Below, in pieces: positions 1-8,991 of a stretch of 64,000 nt of DNA. Below the pieces are notes generated by a model, which did not search any database, was not told the DNA's origin, and was given only the letters and a program-made list of their open reading frames with translations. Made by a program: the position numbers and the translations under genes. The first letter of the stretch is position 1. Each line of letters begins with the position of its first letter. The stretch is from Synechococcus sp. BL107. GTDB taxonomy: Bacteria; Cyanobacteriota; Cyanobacteriia; PCC-6307; Cyanobiaceae. Location of the stretch: positions 1,988,827 to 2,052,826 of the forward strand of contig NZ_DS022298.1 of NCBI RefSeq assembly GCF_000153805.1, in the 5' to 3' direction.

Positions 1-1045
1 TGCGGGATCGCTTCACAAGGTCAGCCCATTGGCGAGACATTTCATAGAGATCCGTGCGATCGGCTTGACGCAAAACAGGCGTGATTAAGCCCCCGTCTTC
101 CATCGCAACAGCGACAGCCACATTCACGTCCGCGGGATAACTCATCCCAGCTGCGGTAGTTGCCGCATTCACCTGGGGATGGTGGGCCAGCGTCACGGCC
201 ACTGCCTTGGCCAAAAGCGCTGTCATCGTAACGCCCTTTGGCTTCACCTTTTTGTAAAACGCGTCCAATTTGTCGGTGGTGATCGTGTAACCGACGCGGA
301 AGCAAGGCACAGCCAGGCTGGCTTCCATATTCCGGTTCACAGCTCCCTGCAGGGTGTTGAACGCAACCGTCTCCCCAGGACGGCCGAAGCTGTTGCCAGC
401 CGGTGCTGAGGCTGCCGGTGCTGATGCTGAGGTAGCAGATCCTCCAACGGCTGGACCCGTCCCTTCCGCCACTCGCGGCACCGAAATGGGCTGCCCAGTG
501 GCCTGTTCCACATCCTCGGCCTGGATGCGCCCGTGGGGACCGCTTCCACGAACCGTGGCGAGGTCGACACCTAATTGAGAAGCAAGCTTTTTGGCCCGGG
601 GGCTGGCGACGATGCGACCGTCGTTCACAACGGGCGCTGCCACCACAGGAGCGGCAGCGGGTGCTGGCGTTGGCGTTGGCGCAGGAGACGGCATCGGTGC
701 CTGAACCGCTGCTGGTGTGGGAGCTGGTGCTGGGGCAGGAGCTGGAGCTGCTGCAGCCACAGGAGCTGCTGGCGCGTTGGCTTTGGCGTCTGCAATCTCA
801 GCTTCGGTTTCAACGATTAAGCCGATGGTTTCACCAACTGGTGCCGAGCTGCCAGCCGGCATCAGAACCGCGGCCAGAAAGCCGTCCTGAAACGACTCAA
901 CGTCCATGTCGGCCTTATCCGACTCCACCACCAGCACTGATTCACCACGGGCAACCTTGTCCCCAGGCTGTTTCAGCCACTCCACGATCTTGCCCTCCGT
1001 CATGGTGGAGCTAAGGGCAGGCATAAAGATGTCGTGGGTTGCCAA
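1..1045 (-). CDS. pdhC: Dihydrolipoamide acetyltransferase (E2) of pyruvate dehydrogenase, 3' end outside window
   Basis: E2 core of the pyruvate dehydrogenase complex, which passes the acetyl group from lipoate to CoA. Reading from a TTG at 1045 gives MATHDIFMPALSSTM, the start of a lipoyl domain, and the lipoyl-lysine motif ESDKADMDVE lies near residue 50. An Ala/Pro-rich linker follows (roughly 815-600 on the plus strand), then the peripheral E1/E3-binding domain (SPRAKKLASQLGVDL) and the start of the acyltransferase domain. The catalytic HxxxD end lies beyond position 1, so the gene is partial. An in-frame ATG at 1024 would cut into the lipoyl domain, so the TTG start is preferred. About 348 codons are visible without a stop. 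Confidence 0.93.
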   Translation of the reverse strand, partial: MATHDIFMPALSSTMTEGKIVEWLKQPGDKVARGESVLVVESDKADMDVESFQDGFLAAVLMPAGSSAPVGETIGLIVETEAEIADAKANAPAAPVAAAAPAPAPAPAPTPAAVQAPMPSPAPTPTPAPAAAPVVAAPVVNDGRIVASPRAKKLASQLGVDLATVRGSGPHGRIQAEDVEQATGQPISVPRVAEGTGPAVGGSATSASAPAASAPAGNSFGRPGETVAFNTLQGAVNRNMEASLAVPCFRVGYTITTDKLDAFYKKVKPKGVTMTALLAKAVAVTLAHHPQVNAATTAAGMSYPADVNVAVAVAMEDGGLITPVLRQADRTDLYEMSRQWADLVKRSR

Positions 1046-1098
1046 GACCGTCTCCGAGGGCTGATCAGGGCAGTTTACGAGTCAGCTGACGACTGGGA

Positions 1099-1542
1099 TC
1101 AACCTTCTTCAATTGACTGCACAACACCATCACGAACAACGATGGCAACTTGCATTTTTTGCACGAGGTTGTCGCCAACCTTGAGCTCACAGGTGCTCTC
1201 TAACTGACCCTGTTCAACGATCTGATCCATCTCCAGTTCGCGGACCTGAGCCTGCTGCTGCAACAGGTTGCGCTTTTGCTCTTCGAGCTCTGCGCGCTTG
1301 GCCGCCACCTGTTGCTGGATCTGTCCCACTTGATCCTGAACCCTTGGATCCAGGGGGTTTGCACTCTGACGACGGACCTGATCCACGACGTCCTGACCCT
1401 CCTTTTCCAGCTGCGCCAGCTGCTGGTCAGCTGTCGCGATGCCATTGCTGAGCTCACGCTCGGCTTCTTCTTTCCAGGTCGGCGTCACCACGGCGCGCAC
1501 CGTGATCGGCCGCTTGATGTTTAGGAACGTGCCGTCGGACAT
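1099..1542 (-). CDS. YlqD-like cyanobacterial protein with coiled coil
   Basis: About 147 residues. The N-terminus (MSDGTFLNIKRPITVRAVVT) is followed by a long charged helical stretch rich in Q, E, R and A (about residues 25-105) that should form a coiled coil, and a short C-terminal beta-rich part ending VVRDGVVQSIEEG. This layout matches the YlqD family, whose biochemical role is unknown. It precedes pdhC on the same strand with a gap of about 50 bases and may be co-transcribed with it. The ATG at 1542 is preferred to the TTG three codons upstream. There are no membrane segments or cysteine motifs. The family call rests on recognition of the overall pattern only. Confidence 0.8.
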   Translation of the reverse strand: MSDGTFLNIKRPITVRAVVTPTWKEEAERELSNGIATADQQLAQLEKEGQDVVDQVRRQSANPLDPRVQDQVGQIQQQVAAKRAELEEQKRNLLQQQAQVRELEMDQIVEQGQLESTCELKVGDNLVQKMQVAIVVRDGVVQSIEEG

Positions 1543-1609
1543 TGACTTCAAAAATTTGAATCAAGCGTCACAGGCGTTCATGCTTCGGTCAATCACCGGA
1601 GAACCGCCC

Positions 1610-3547
1610 CTAACGGCTGTATATCCCCCGGATCAGGGCGTTATCCCGGGCCGTGATTCGGTCGCGACGTTGCTTCAGGGTTTGCGTGAGTAAGCCGTTA
1701 TCGATGGTGAAGGGATCAACCAAGGCAACGCCCGCCAGCCGCTCATCCCCACGAGCACCGACGCGCTGCTTCAACAATCGATTTCCTTCCTTCATCAGCA
1801 ATCGGAGCAGCGCCTGATCGCCAGGCTTTCCCCCTAAATCGTTCGCAAGGCTGAGACCTTGCTGACCAGCCCAATCAACAATCACATCAGCCCGAGGCAC
1901 GATTAACGCAGCCAATTGGCGCTCGTCCTGGCCCACCAGCATCACCTGTTCGATCAATGGGCTCGCCACCAGGACTTCCTCCAACGGTCCGGGCTCTATG
2001 TTTTCGCCACTGCTTAAAACGATCGTGTCCTTCGCGCGGCCGGTTAAAGCCACCGAGCCATCCGCCAAAAGCATCCCGAGATCACCCGTATCAAACCAAC
2101 CTTCAGCATCTAGAACTTTTGCTGTGGCATCGGGTTTGCCCCAGTAGCCCCCCATCACTTGTGGGCCGCGCACCAGAACTCTCCCCCGCTCACGACAACC
2201 CAGCGACATTCCCGATTCAGGATCCACAACGCGAAATTCCGTGCCCGGCAACGGCAGACCCGAGCTGCCGCGAATGTTGTGCCAAGGGCGCCGACAACTG
2301 ATCACTGGACTTGTTTCGGTGAGGCCATAGCCCACCAGTAGTTCAATCCCCACCGCTTCAAAAAACGCGTCGATGTGGGGGGCAATCGCCCCTCCTCCAC
2401 TGATGGGATAAGCAAGCTGCCCGCCGCTCAACTGACGGCGCACCTTGGGCCACAACAAGGCCGATGCCAAAGCATGCAGCGGCCAGCGGAGGCATGCCAC
2501 CCCAGCCGCCTGGAAACGTCCCGCCCAGCACACAGGCTCCAACATCAAATTGTTCGCCCGGCGCAGGGCTTGTCGCTGGGCGGAACTATTGCTGAGGGCC
2601 GCACGAAGCAACCGTTGCCGGGAGGGCGGAAACGTTTTAACCACATCTTCGAAGCCAGCCTGCACCGACTCCCACAGCCTCGGGACCGTAGCCATCGCAA
2701 TCGGTTGCACCCTGGGCAAATCCTTTTTGAGCTGCTTAATCGTGGTGTAGGTCTGCGTGCAGGCACACGACAGAAAGTAGTAACTGGCACTGCGTTCATA
2801 GGCATGCCAGATCGGCAAAACACTCAACACCGGATCCCCGGGCTGGGGATAGGCCACACAGGCCAACGAGCGAATTTGGTGCAACAGATTGGCGTGCGTG
2901 AGCGGCACCCCTTTGGGCTGACCAGTCGTGCCTGAGGTGTACAAAATTGTGGCCACCTGGTTCGACCCGCAATCTCCGTCTCCATCAAGGGTCTGGGTGC
3001 GATTCACCGGAGCAAGGCCAGCCGCAGACGACAGCAACGCGTCCCAACCGATGAGTCCATCCACCGGCTCACCCTCAAGCTGCACCACCACCTTCAAGCG
3101 CGTTCGCTGCTCCGGCGTCAACGCCAAGCGGCTCCACAGATCAGCGTTCTGGACCACAAGAGCTGTGGCTTTTGAATCATCGAGGATGTAACGCAGCTCC
3201 TCAACCGGCGCCGATGCCCCGCGAACCGCATCAGCGGCACCACAACGCATGAGGGCTTGATCGGCCACCAACCATCGAGGACTGTTCTCGGAGAACAACG
3301 CCACAACATCCTTCTCTCGGACACCCTTGGCGTCGAACGCGGCAGCAGCTGTTGCGATGCGTTCGGCCAATTCACCAAAACTGAACCGTTCCGGATGGGT
3401 GGCATGGGGAGCATCGAGGGCGGTGATCGTTCCATGCCGATCCGCTAACCATGGCCACATGGCATCCACCCGAGTGAAGCTCTGGGTATGGCCATGACGT
3501 TGCAGCGACGTCGTTTCCCGAGCGGTAGGGGTCCAGCTGGCCGTCAT
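1610..3547 (-). CDS. aas: Long-chain acyl-ACP/acyl-CoA synthetase, AMP-forming
   Basis: Adenylate-forming enzyme that activates free fatty acids. In cyanobacteria the single AMP-binding homologue of this type (Aas) recycles fatty acids released from membrane lipids by attaching them to acyl carrier protein. The P-loop LYTSGTTGQPKGVPLTH is near residue 205, the adenylate motif VGYGLTETSP and the aspartate motif GWFDTGDLG lie further on, and the C-terminal GRAKDTIVLSSGENI is typical of bacterial FadD/Aas-like enzymes. Using the ATG at 3547 gives 645 residues and leaves 31 bases to the lipB stop; a longer frame reaches 3646 but would overlap lipB. Preference for ACP over CoA cannot be read from the sequence. 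Confidence 0.92.
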   Translation of the reverse strand: MTASWTPTARETTSLQRHGHTQSFTRVDAMWPWLADRHGTITALDAPHATHPERFSFGELAERIATAAAAFDAKGVREKDVVALFSENSPRWLVADQALMRCGAADAVRGASAPVEELRYILDDSKATALVVQNADLWSRLALTPEQRTRLKVVVQLEGEPVDGLIGWDALLSSAAGLAPVNRTQTLDGDGDCGSNQVATILYTSGTTGQPKGVPLTHANLLHQIRSLACVAYPQPGDPVLSVLPIWHAYERSASYYFLSCACTQTYTTIKQLKKDLPRVQPIAMATVPRLWESVQAGFEDVVKTFPPSRQRLLRAALSNSSAQRQALRRANNLMLEPVCWAGRFQAAGVACLRWPLHALASALLWPKVRRQLSGGQLAYPISGGGAIAPHIDAFFEAVGIELLVGYGLTETSPVISCRRPWHNIRGSSGLPLPGTEFRVVDPESGMSLGCRERGRVLVRGPQVMGGYWGKPDATAKVLDAEGWFDTGDLGMLLADGSVALTGRAKDTIVLSSGENIEPGPLEEVLVASPLIEQVMLVGQDERQLAALIVPRADVIVDWAGQQGLSLANDLGGKPGDQALLRLLMKEGNRLLKQRVGARGDERLAGVALVDPFTIDNGLLTQTLKQRRDRITARDNALIRGIYSR

Positions 3548-3578
3548 CCGAGACGTTGCATTGATCAGCACAGGCGTA

Positions 3579-4274
3579 TCACGCCTGCGGGGTCCACGCC
3601 AGGTGAAAGCGTGCGGCAAGGGACTGGCGGAGCAAAAGCTGAACATCGCTCACCTTCAGCCCAGGCAACCAATCGCAAAGTCGCCCGACCTGATGGCCGA
3701 CCAATCCACAGGGTGTGATTTCGGCAAAACCCTCAAGGTCGCAATCCACATTGAGAGCCAACCCATGTTGCGTAATCCAACGGCGGCAGCCCACACCAAT
3801 CGCCGCCACCTTGCACCCCTTTACCCACACACCCGTGAGGCCCGGCAAGCATTCGCCCTGGAGGCCTAGATCACCCAACACATCCATCACCACATGCTCC
3901 AACTGCCGCAAATACCAGTGGAGATCTGGTGTATGCCGTTGCAAATTCAAAACGGGATATGCCACCAACTGACCTGGCAAATGATGGGTGACGTCTCCGC
4001 CTCGATCAATGCGGTGCAACGGGGCCGGCGGTTCGTTGGGGTCGAAATGCAGGTGCTGGGTACTGGCACCCCGCCCAAGGGTGTAACAGGCGGGATGCTG
4101 CAGGAGCCAAACGGCTTCGGGCGCGGACGGCTCCTCGAGCAAGCGTTGTTGCCAGAGCTGCTGATCCCGCCAAGCCCGCTCAAACGGGATCTTCACGGAT
4201 GGCTCAAAAAGAAATGCACCCGCAGGGTGTTCCGAAGAGCGACGCGTTACTAGCTTGCCGATATCCACCGGCAC
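3579..4274 (-). CDS. lipB: Octanoyltransferase LipB
   Basis: Transfers octanoate from octanoyl-ACP to lipoyl domains, the first step of endogenous lipoate synthesis; the E2 lipoyl domain encoded 2.5 kb away is a natural substrate. The 231-residue product has the family motifs [12 protein letters not shown] (60-71) and [12 protein letters not shown] (91-102), the catalytic lysine in CKVAAIGV (K155) and the catalytic cysteine in ITPCG (C189). The start is uncertain between GTG codons at 4274 and 4268. It faces away from the hibernation-factor gene with only about 11 bases between start codons, so the two promoters must overlap the neighbouring coding sequence. It lies just upstream of the acyl-ACP synthetase gene on the same strand. 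Confidence 0.95.
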   Translation of the reverse strand: MPVDIGKLVTRRSSEHPAGAFLFEPSVKIPFERAWRDQQLWQQRLLEEPSAPEAVWLLQHPACYTLGRGASTQHLHFDPNEPPAPLHRIDRGGDVTHHLPGQLVAYPVLNLQRHTPDLHWYLRQLEHVVMDVLGDLGLQGECLPGLTGVWVKGCKVAAIGVGCRRWITQHGLALNVDCDLEGFAEITPCGLVGHQVGRLCDWLPGLKVSDVQLLLRQSLAARFHLAWTPQA

Positions 4275-4285
4275 AGGTGCAAAGG

Positions 4286-4873
4286 ATGAAGGTGCTGATC
4301 CATGGTCGCAACCTCGAGATCACTCCGGCGCTGCGGGAGTACACCAACACAAAATTGGAACGGGCCACGTCCCATTTTGGTGATGCCATCCGCGAAGCCG
4401 ATGTTCACTTATCTGTGGCGAGGAACCCACGGGTTCCCCAGCAAACCGCAGAGGTGACTGTGTTTGCAAACGGCACGGTGATTCGTGCCCAAGAGCGCAG
4501 CGAAAACCTCTACGCCAGCATTGATCTCGTCGTCGGCAAGCTGGCGCGACAGCTGCGCAAATGGAAAGAGCGTCATGCGGATCACCACCACAGCCACGGC
4601 CATAGCGCCAGCCTGACGCCCAGTACCGAAGAAGTCAGCGATGAGAGCGTCGTTGAGGGCTCACTCGTCGATGGAAAGGAGGCACAGCTCCCCGAGCCAG
4701 GCGTGCGACGCAAATACTTTTCAATGCCACCGATGACACTCGATGACGCTCGGCATCAACTGGACGTGATCGATCACGATTTCTATCTGTTCAAGGACAG
4801 TGCAACCGGTGCGCTGCAGGTGATTTATCGCCGAAATCACGGCGGTTATGGCGTGATCCAAGCCCGGGATTAG
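4286..4873 (+). CDS. lrtA: Long-form ribosome hibernation promoting factor (LrtA type)
   Basis: Binds the 30S subunit and promotes 100S ribosome dimers during starvation or darkness; the cyanobacterial gene was first described as a light-repressed transcript. The product is 195 residues. An N-terminal S30AE domain ([19 protein letters not shown], to about residue 105) is followed by a His- and Ser-rich linker ([11 protein letters not shown]) and a C-terminal dimerisation domain starting near [13 protein letters not shown] and ending [13 protein letters not shown], which defines the long form. The ATG at 4286 is chosen because the open frame upstream to 4199 lies inside the divergent lipB gene and has no family resemblance. 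Confidence 0.94.
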   Translation: MKVLIHGRNLEITPALREYTNTKLERATSHFGDAIREADVHLSVARNPRVPQQTAEVTVFANGTVIRAQERSENLYASIDLVVGKLARQLRKWKERHADHHHSHGHSASLTPSTEEVSDESVVEGSLVDGKEAQLPEPGVRRKYFSMPPMTLDDARHQLDVIDHDFYLFKDSATGALQVIYRRNHGGYGVIQARD

Positions 4874-4920
4874 CGGGATTTGCGGAATTCAACAGTGAGC
4901 ACACCCGCCTGAGCCCTGTC

Positions 4921-5601
4921 ATGGCCGCCACTACCAAGGACCTTCCGGACTTACCGCCCCTTCTTGATCAGGCCATCCTCGATCCCTTACTGAACGACGA
5001 ACAACTCCATGAGTTGTGCGACGCCAGCCGCCAGGGAAATGTTCGAGCCATCTGCACAAACCTGCAGCAGTTACCAGTGCTGCGTCAGCGATTGGGAGCA
5101 TCAGAAAGGGGGCCAAAATTAATTGCAGCAATCGGGTTTCCATTTGGAGCCCTGCCCGCTGAACTCAAACAGGCCGAGGCGGAATGGGCCGCATCCCAGG
5201 GTGCCGAAGAGCTGGATGTTGTGCCTGATTTCCGAGCACTCGCCAATGGCACGATCACGGCCTTTGCCGATGAAATAGGCGCGCTTTGTGGCCTGGGATT
5301 ACCGCTGAGGGTGGTCCTCGACATGGCCCGATTGACGGAGGATCAACTCGCCCTCGCGGTGGAAGCAGCGATCGATGCCGGCGCCACAGGCGTACAAACC
5401 GGCAATGGCTTCGGACCGGCCTGTCACCCGGAGCAGGTGAAGCAGCTCGTGGGGCTCTGCCGAAAACGCTGCGCCATCAAAGCCGCCGGTGGCATCCACA
5501 GCATCGATCGCGTAACGGAACTGATCGAAGCCGGTGCCGATCTGCTGGGGACCAGTAGTGCGCCCCAATTGCTTCAATCCCTCCGCCAACCAATGGGTTA
5601 G
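4921..5601 (+). CDS. deoC: DeoC-like aldolase family protein lacking the Schiff-base lysine
   Basis: By family this is 2-deoxyribose-5-phosphate aldolase, a (beta/alpha)8 enzyme that forms a Schiff base on lysine. The 226-residue product aligns along its length: IGFPFGALP, the Asp motif ELDVV (D99) and the second lysine in IKAAGGI (K187) are kept. The segment equivalent to the nucleophile motif FVKTSTGF reads GVQTGNGF, with glutamine at position 159. The N-terminal IDHTALKP-type motif is LDQAILDP, and KVIIET is RVVLDM. Classical aldolase activity is therefore doubtful. The stop is directly followed by the recO ATG, so the two genes are translated as a pair. The ATG at 4921 is chosen because it keeps the first strand of the barrel. 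Confidence 0.85.
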   Translation: MAATTKDLPDLPPLLDQAILDPLLNDEQLHELCDASRQGNVRAICTNLQQLPVLRQRLGASERGPKLIAAIGFPFGALPAELKQAEAEWAASQGAEELDVVPDFRALANGTITAFADEIGALCGLGLPLRVVLDMARLTEDQLALAVEAAIDAGATGVQTGNGFGPACHPEQVKQLVGLCRKRCAIKAAGGIHSIDRVTELIEAGADLLGTSSAPQLLQSLRQPMG

Positions 5602-6375
5602 ATGGCGGAGCGACGCTTGGAGGGTTTAGCCCTAAAAGTGGGACCGCTTGGGGAACACGACCGTCTGCTGAGCCTGCTCAGTGATGCAGAAGGGCTAACC
5701 CGATTTGCCGTACCTGGCGCACGACGTCCCAAAAGCAGCTTGGCCGCCGCCGCCCCGCTCACCCTGCTGGAACTCCAGGTGGGTGGGCGCAGCGGTCTTG
5801 GCCGGGTTCGCCAATTGCGGGTGCTGCGCAGCTTTTCAAGGCTGGGACAACGTTTGGAAACCCTGTCAGCTGCACAAGCCCTTTGCGATCTTTGCCTGCA
5901 GTTGGCAGCTGACGACCCAGTGAATGGCCTGCTGAGCACGGTTCTACTCCACTTGGAACGCTTGGAAAGCCATGCCGACGATGCTGATCTTGTGTTGGCA
6001 GGCACCGTGCAAGCCTCGATTCACCTGCTTACCCTCGGCGGCTACGGCCTACCCATGCAAACTTGCTGCCTGAGTGGTGCACCGCTCGACGCACCCTTAG
6101 GCCAGTGGGACTGGCGCTGCAGCCTGTTGCCCGAAGACGGATTCGCCATCGATTCCCAACCGAATTCGGCCATCGAGCTCAACCCATCAGAACTGGCCCT
6201 GCTGCAGCGACTCGTACGAGCCGATTTGCCACGGCGACAGGACGGAGAACTGATGGGGCCCCAGCGGGTTTGGCTGCGTTTACTCAGGGTCGTTGAACTT
6301 TGGGTGCGCACCCACTTAGCGCACCGCAGTCGAGCGCTCGCCATGCTGCGCGAGGCACTGATTACGCCGGCATAA
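5602..6375 (+). CDS. recO: DNA repair protein RecO
   Basis: Mediator that helps load RecA on SSB-coated gaps together with RecR. The 257-residue product starts with the OB-fold N-terminus typical of RecO (ERRLEGLALKVGPLGEHDRLLSLLS). The central part carries a remnant of the zinc-finger region, with cysteines in TCCLSGAPL and WRCSLL instead of two clear CxxC pairs, and a helical C-terminus follows. The ATG starts at the base after the deoC stop, so coupling is likely. The length is normal for the family. Confidence 0.92.
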   Translation: MAERRLEGLALKVGPLGEHDRLLSLLSDAEGLTRFAVPGARRPKSSLAAAAPLTLLELQVGGRSGLGRVRQLRVLRSFSRLGQRLETLSAAQALCDLCLQLAADDPVNGLLSTVLLHLERLESHADDADLVLAGTVQASIHLLTLGGYGLPMQTCCLSGAPLDAPLGQWDWRCSLLPEDGFAIDSQPNSAIELNPSELALLQRLVRADLPRRQDGELMGPQRVWLRLLRVVELWVRTHLAHRSRALAMLREALITPA

Positions 6376-6403
6376 GCCATCATGGCCGCGACGCATTGAC
6401 TCC

Positions 6404-7783
6404 TTGAGCGGCCCAAGCCTGTCCACCCCAGAACCCGCCCTGCCCACCGGCAGCAACCCGGAAGGCAAGCGCGGTATCCAGGCCGTGATGGCATTGGGCG
6501 ATTTCCGCAAGCTTTGGCTGGGTCAAATTTTTTCCCAACTGGCGGACAAGTTTTACATCGTGTTGATGGTCTTTTTGATCGATCAACACCTGCTGGTGAT
6601 GGGTGGTGGAACCGGGGTGCTGGCAGATATGGCCTCCGATTACGGATTGGATATCAGCACCCGAACCAAAGTGATCACCCTGTTGGCCACAGGCATTTTT
6701 GTTGCCAATACCATTCCCGCCATGGTTCTTGGAACCCTGGCGGGCGTTTGGGCCGACCGTTGGCCCAAACGGCGAGTGATGGTGGCATCGAATGCGCTGC
6801 GAGCTCTCCTGGTGGTGTTCGCACCCCTGTTTCTTCTTCCTGGTCCCCAGTGGCTTGGGCTGCCATGGGGATACTGGGGTTTGGTGGGGATGACGTTTCT
6901 TGAATCGATCCTCACCCAGTTCTTTGCACCCTCCGAGCAAGCGGCGATTCCTGTCTTGGTGCCGAACCAACACCTCCTGGCAGCCAATTCCCTGTATCAA
7001 GCCACAAGCATGGGGGCAACGATCCTGGGATTCGCCCTGGGGGAACCAATTCTCCGGGCACTGCATCATCTTTTCGCCTTCGCTGGTATTGATGGCGGTG
7101 AATTTGTTCTGCTTCCGCTTTGCTACGGCCTTGCAGCTCTGAGCCTGGCGCGGTTGTCCTTGCGAGAGGCACCGAAGCCACCTCCAAAAACGTCGGTTTG
7201 GGTCGAGATTGGTGAGGGGCTACAAGTGTTGCGTCAGGTGCCCTCCGTCCGTGGAGCGATGCTGCACTTGGTGCTTCTTTACAGCCTGCTCGCAGCCCTT
7301 TACGTACTCGCGCTGCAACTCGCCGCCCTGATCGCCAGTCTCGGGCCGTCTGGTTTCGGCGCGCTCCTTGCCATGAGCGGAGTGGGCATGGCCATCGGTG
7401 CCATCGTGATTGCGCAAATGGGACATCAGTTCAGCCGACGCCGCCTCACAGCCTCAGGTCTTGGCACGATCACGTTCACGCTTGTGCTCCTGAGCCAACT
7501 GCGTGGATCCCTGATCTTCACCTTGACCCTCTGCGGGATCTTGGGCATTGGAGCCGCCCTGGTGGCCATCCCTGCCCAAACCACCATTCAGGAAGAAACC
7601 CCCGAGGCCGAGCGCGGCCGCGTTTTCGGGTTGCAGAACAATTTGATCAACATCGCCTTAAGTCTTCCCTTAGTGCTGGCGGGCACCCTCGTGAGCAGTT
7701 TTGGCTTAAAACCAGTGTTGTTGCTTCTTGCCGGACTGGCCCTCATCGCGGCGTTACTCGAGAAGCCATGGCAACGCTGCTAA
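6404..7783 (+). CDS. Major facilitator superfamily exporter
   Basis: 459-residue multi-spanning membrane protein with about 12 hydrophobic segments, reading as an MFS drug/siderophore-type exporter (EntS-like group). The hallmark between helices 2 and 3 appears as GVWADRWPKRRVMVAS, and a loop motif EETPEAERGRVFGLQNNL occurs in the second half as in this subfamily. The first in-frame start is a TTG at 6404; an ATG at 6488 (MALGDFRKLWLGQ) sits closer to the first transmembrane helix and could be the true start, the 28 residues before it being polar and Pro-rich. The substrate cannot be told from the sequence. It follows recO by about 28 bases on the same strand. Confidence 0.88.
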   Translation: MSGPSLSTPEPALPTGSNPEGKRGIQAVMALGDFRKLWLGQIFSQLADKFYIVLMVFLIDQHLLVMGGGTGVLADMASDYGLDISTRTKVITLLATGIFVANTIPAMVLGTLAGVWADRWPKRRVMVASNALRALLVVFAPLFLLPGPQWLGLPWGYWGLVGMTFLESILTQFFAPSEQAAIPVLVPNQHLLAANSLYQATSMGATILGFALGEPILRALHHLFAFAGIDGGEFVLLPLCYGLAALSLARLSLREAPKPPPKTSVWVEIGEGLQVLRQVPSVRGAMLHLVLLYSLLAALYVLALQLAALIASLGPSGFGALLAMSGVGMAIGAIVIAQMGHQFSRRRLTASGLGTITFTLVLLSQLRGSLIFTLTLCGILGIGAALVAIPAQTTIQEETPEAERGRVFGLQNNLINIALSLPLVLAGTLVSSFGLKPVLLLLAGLALIAALLEKPWQRC

Positions 7784-7815
7784 CTTTTGCTGTCACCTGA
7801 GGAGGATCATCCCGG

Positions 7816-8991
7816 TTGGTGCAAATTGCATGGCTTGGAAAGAAGTCGCCCTTTTGCGGGAACGTCTCCTACGGGCTGAGCACCACTGAGGCGCTCCGCC
7901 AACGCGGCCATCAAACTCATTTCATCCATTTCGACACCCCACTCAGTCCTGAGCGGGGTACAGCGTCTTTGCTGGGAAATGATCCAGATGTGAGCCTGCC
8001 GTACTTGGTGAAATCCCAGGTGTACACAATCCCCTCCCTCGGCGCACAACGGGAACTTCGGGACTCTCTTGAGCGGATCAAACCCGATCTGGTCCACGCC
8101 AGTCTCACGTTGTCCCCCCTTGACTTTCGTCTCCCTGAGCTGTGTCAGCAATTGGGGGTTCCTTTGGTGGCAACCTTCCATCCCGCCTTTGATGCCGATG
8201 CTGGGTTACGCAACCTGTCAGCCGGCACGCAACAGCTCTCGTACCAGCTCTATGCACCCTTCCTCGCTCGTTACGACAGGGTGATCGTGTTCTCGAAACT
8301 TCAGGCTGACATCCTGATCAAGCTCGGAGTCCCGGCAAAGACTCTCTCCGTTATTCCCAACGGTGTCGACACCGCTCGTTGGTCTCCTGCCGGTCCGAGC
8401 GCGAATGCGCTGTTGCAAAAAAACGTGCGTCAACGGCTCGGAGGCGAGCGAATTTTTCTCTATATGGGACGACTCGTCACCGAGAAAAACGTTGAAGCAC
8501 TGCTGCGGGCGTGGCGCTTGGTCTCGCCCGAGGGCTGTCGCTTGGTGGTGGTTGGTGACGGACCACTCACTAGCAACCTGCAGAACCAATTCAGTGATCC
8601 ACAGATTCTCTGGTGGGGTTACGAGCCCGATCTGGACACACGGATCGCCCTACTGCAGTGCGCTGAGGTGTTTCTCTTGCCAAGCCTCGTCGAAGGTTTA
8701 TCCCTCGCCCTACTCGAAGCGATGGCCACGGGAACGGCATGCGTCGCCACCGATGCTGGTGCCGATGGAGAAGTCTTGGCGGGAGGCGCCGGAATTGTGA
8801 TGAGTACCCAGGGGGTGACCACCCAACTCCGTACGTTGCTGCCGGTGCTTCGAGACCAGCCCGTACTGACCGCGGAACTCGGCCGGCGGGCCCGCGAAAG
8901 GGCCCTCGAGCGCTACACGATCGGCACCAACATTGATGCGATTGAAAAGCTGTATCGCGATTTACTCGACGACTTCAGGGTCGCCGCCTAG
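7816..8991 (+). CDS. GT4-family glycosyltransferase, possible galactolipid (DgdA-type) synthase
   Basis: 391-residue GT-B fold glycosyltransferase. The N-terminal domain starts VQIAWLGKKSPFCGNVSYG, and the C-terminal donor-binding half has VIPNGVDT, YMGRLVTEKNVEALL and the E-x7-E region FLLPSLVEGLSLALLEAMA. The opening and the block VHASLTLSPLDFRLPELC resemble what I recall of a conserved cyanobacterial family that includes the digalactosyldiacylglycerol synthase DgdA, so a thylakoid lipid role is the favoured inference, not proven. A GGAGG at 7801-7805 precedes TTG (7816) and GTG (7819); either could start translation. The 3' end overlaps the convergent methyltransferase gene by 4 bases. Confidence 0.85.
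   Translation: MVQIAWLGKKSPFCGNVSYGLSTTEALRQRGHQTHFIHFDTPLSPERGTASLLGNDPDVSLPYLVKSQVYTIPSLGAQRELRDSLERIKPDLVHASLTLSPLDFRLPELCQQLGVPLVATFHPAFDADAGLRNLSAGTQQLSYQLYAPFLARYDRVIVFSKLQADILIKLGVPAKTLSVIPNGVDTARWSPAGPSANALLQKNVRQRLGGERIFLYMGRLVTEKNVEALLRAWRLVSPEGCRLVVVGDGPLTSNLQNQFSDPQILWWGYEPDLDTRIALLQCAEVFLLPSLVEGLSLALLEAMATGTACVATDAGADGEVLAGGAGIVMSTQGVTTQLRTLLPVLRDQPVLTAELGRRARERALERYTIGTNIDAIEKLYRDLLDDFRVAA

Noticed and set aside
575-1014. Gly/Trp/Arg- or Pro/Gln-rich frames over the pdhC linker
   Set aside because: Low-complexity shadows produced by the Ala/Pro-rich linker of E2 read in other frames.
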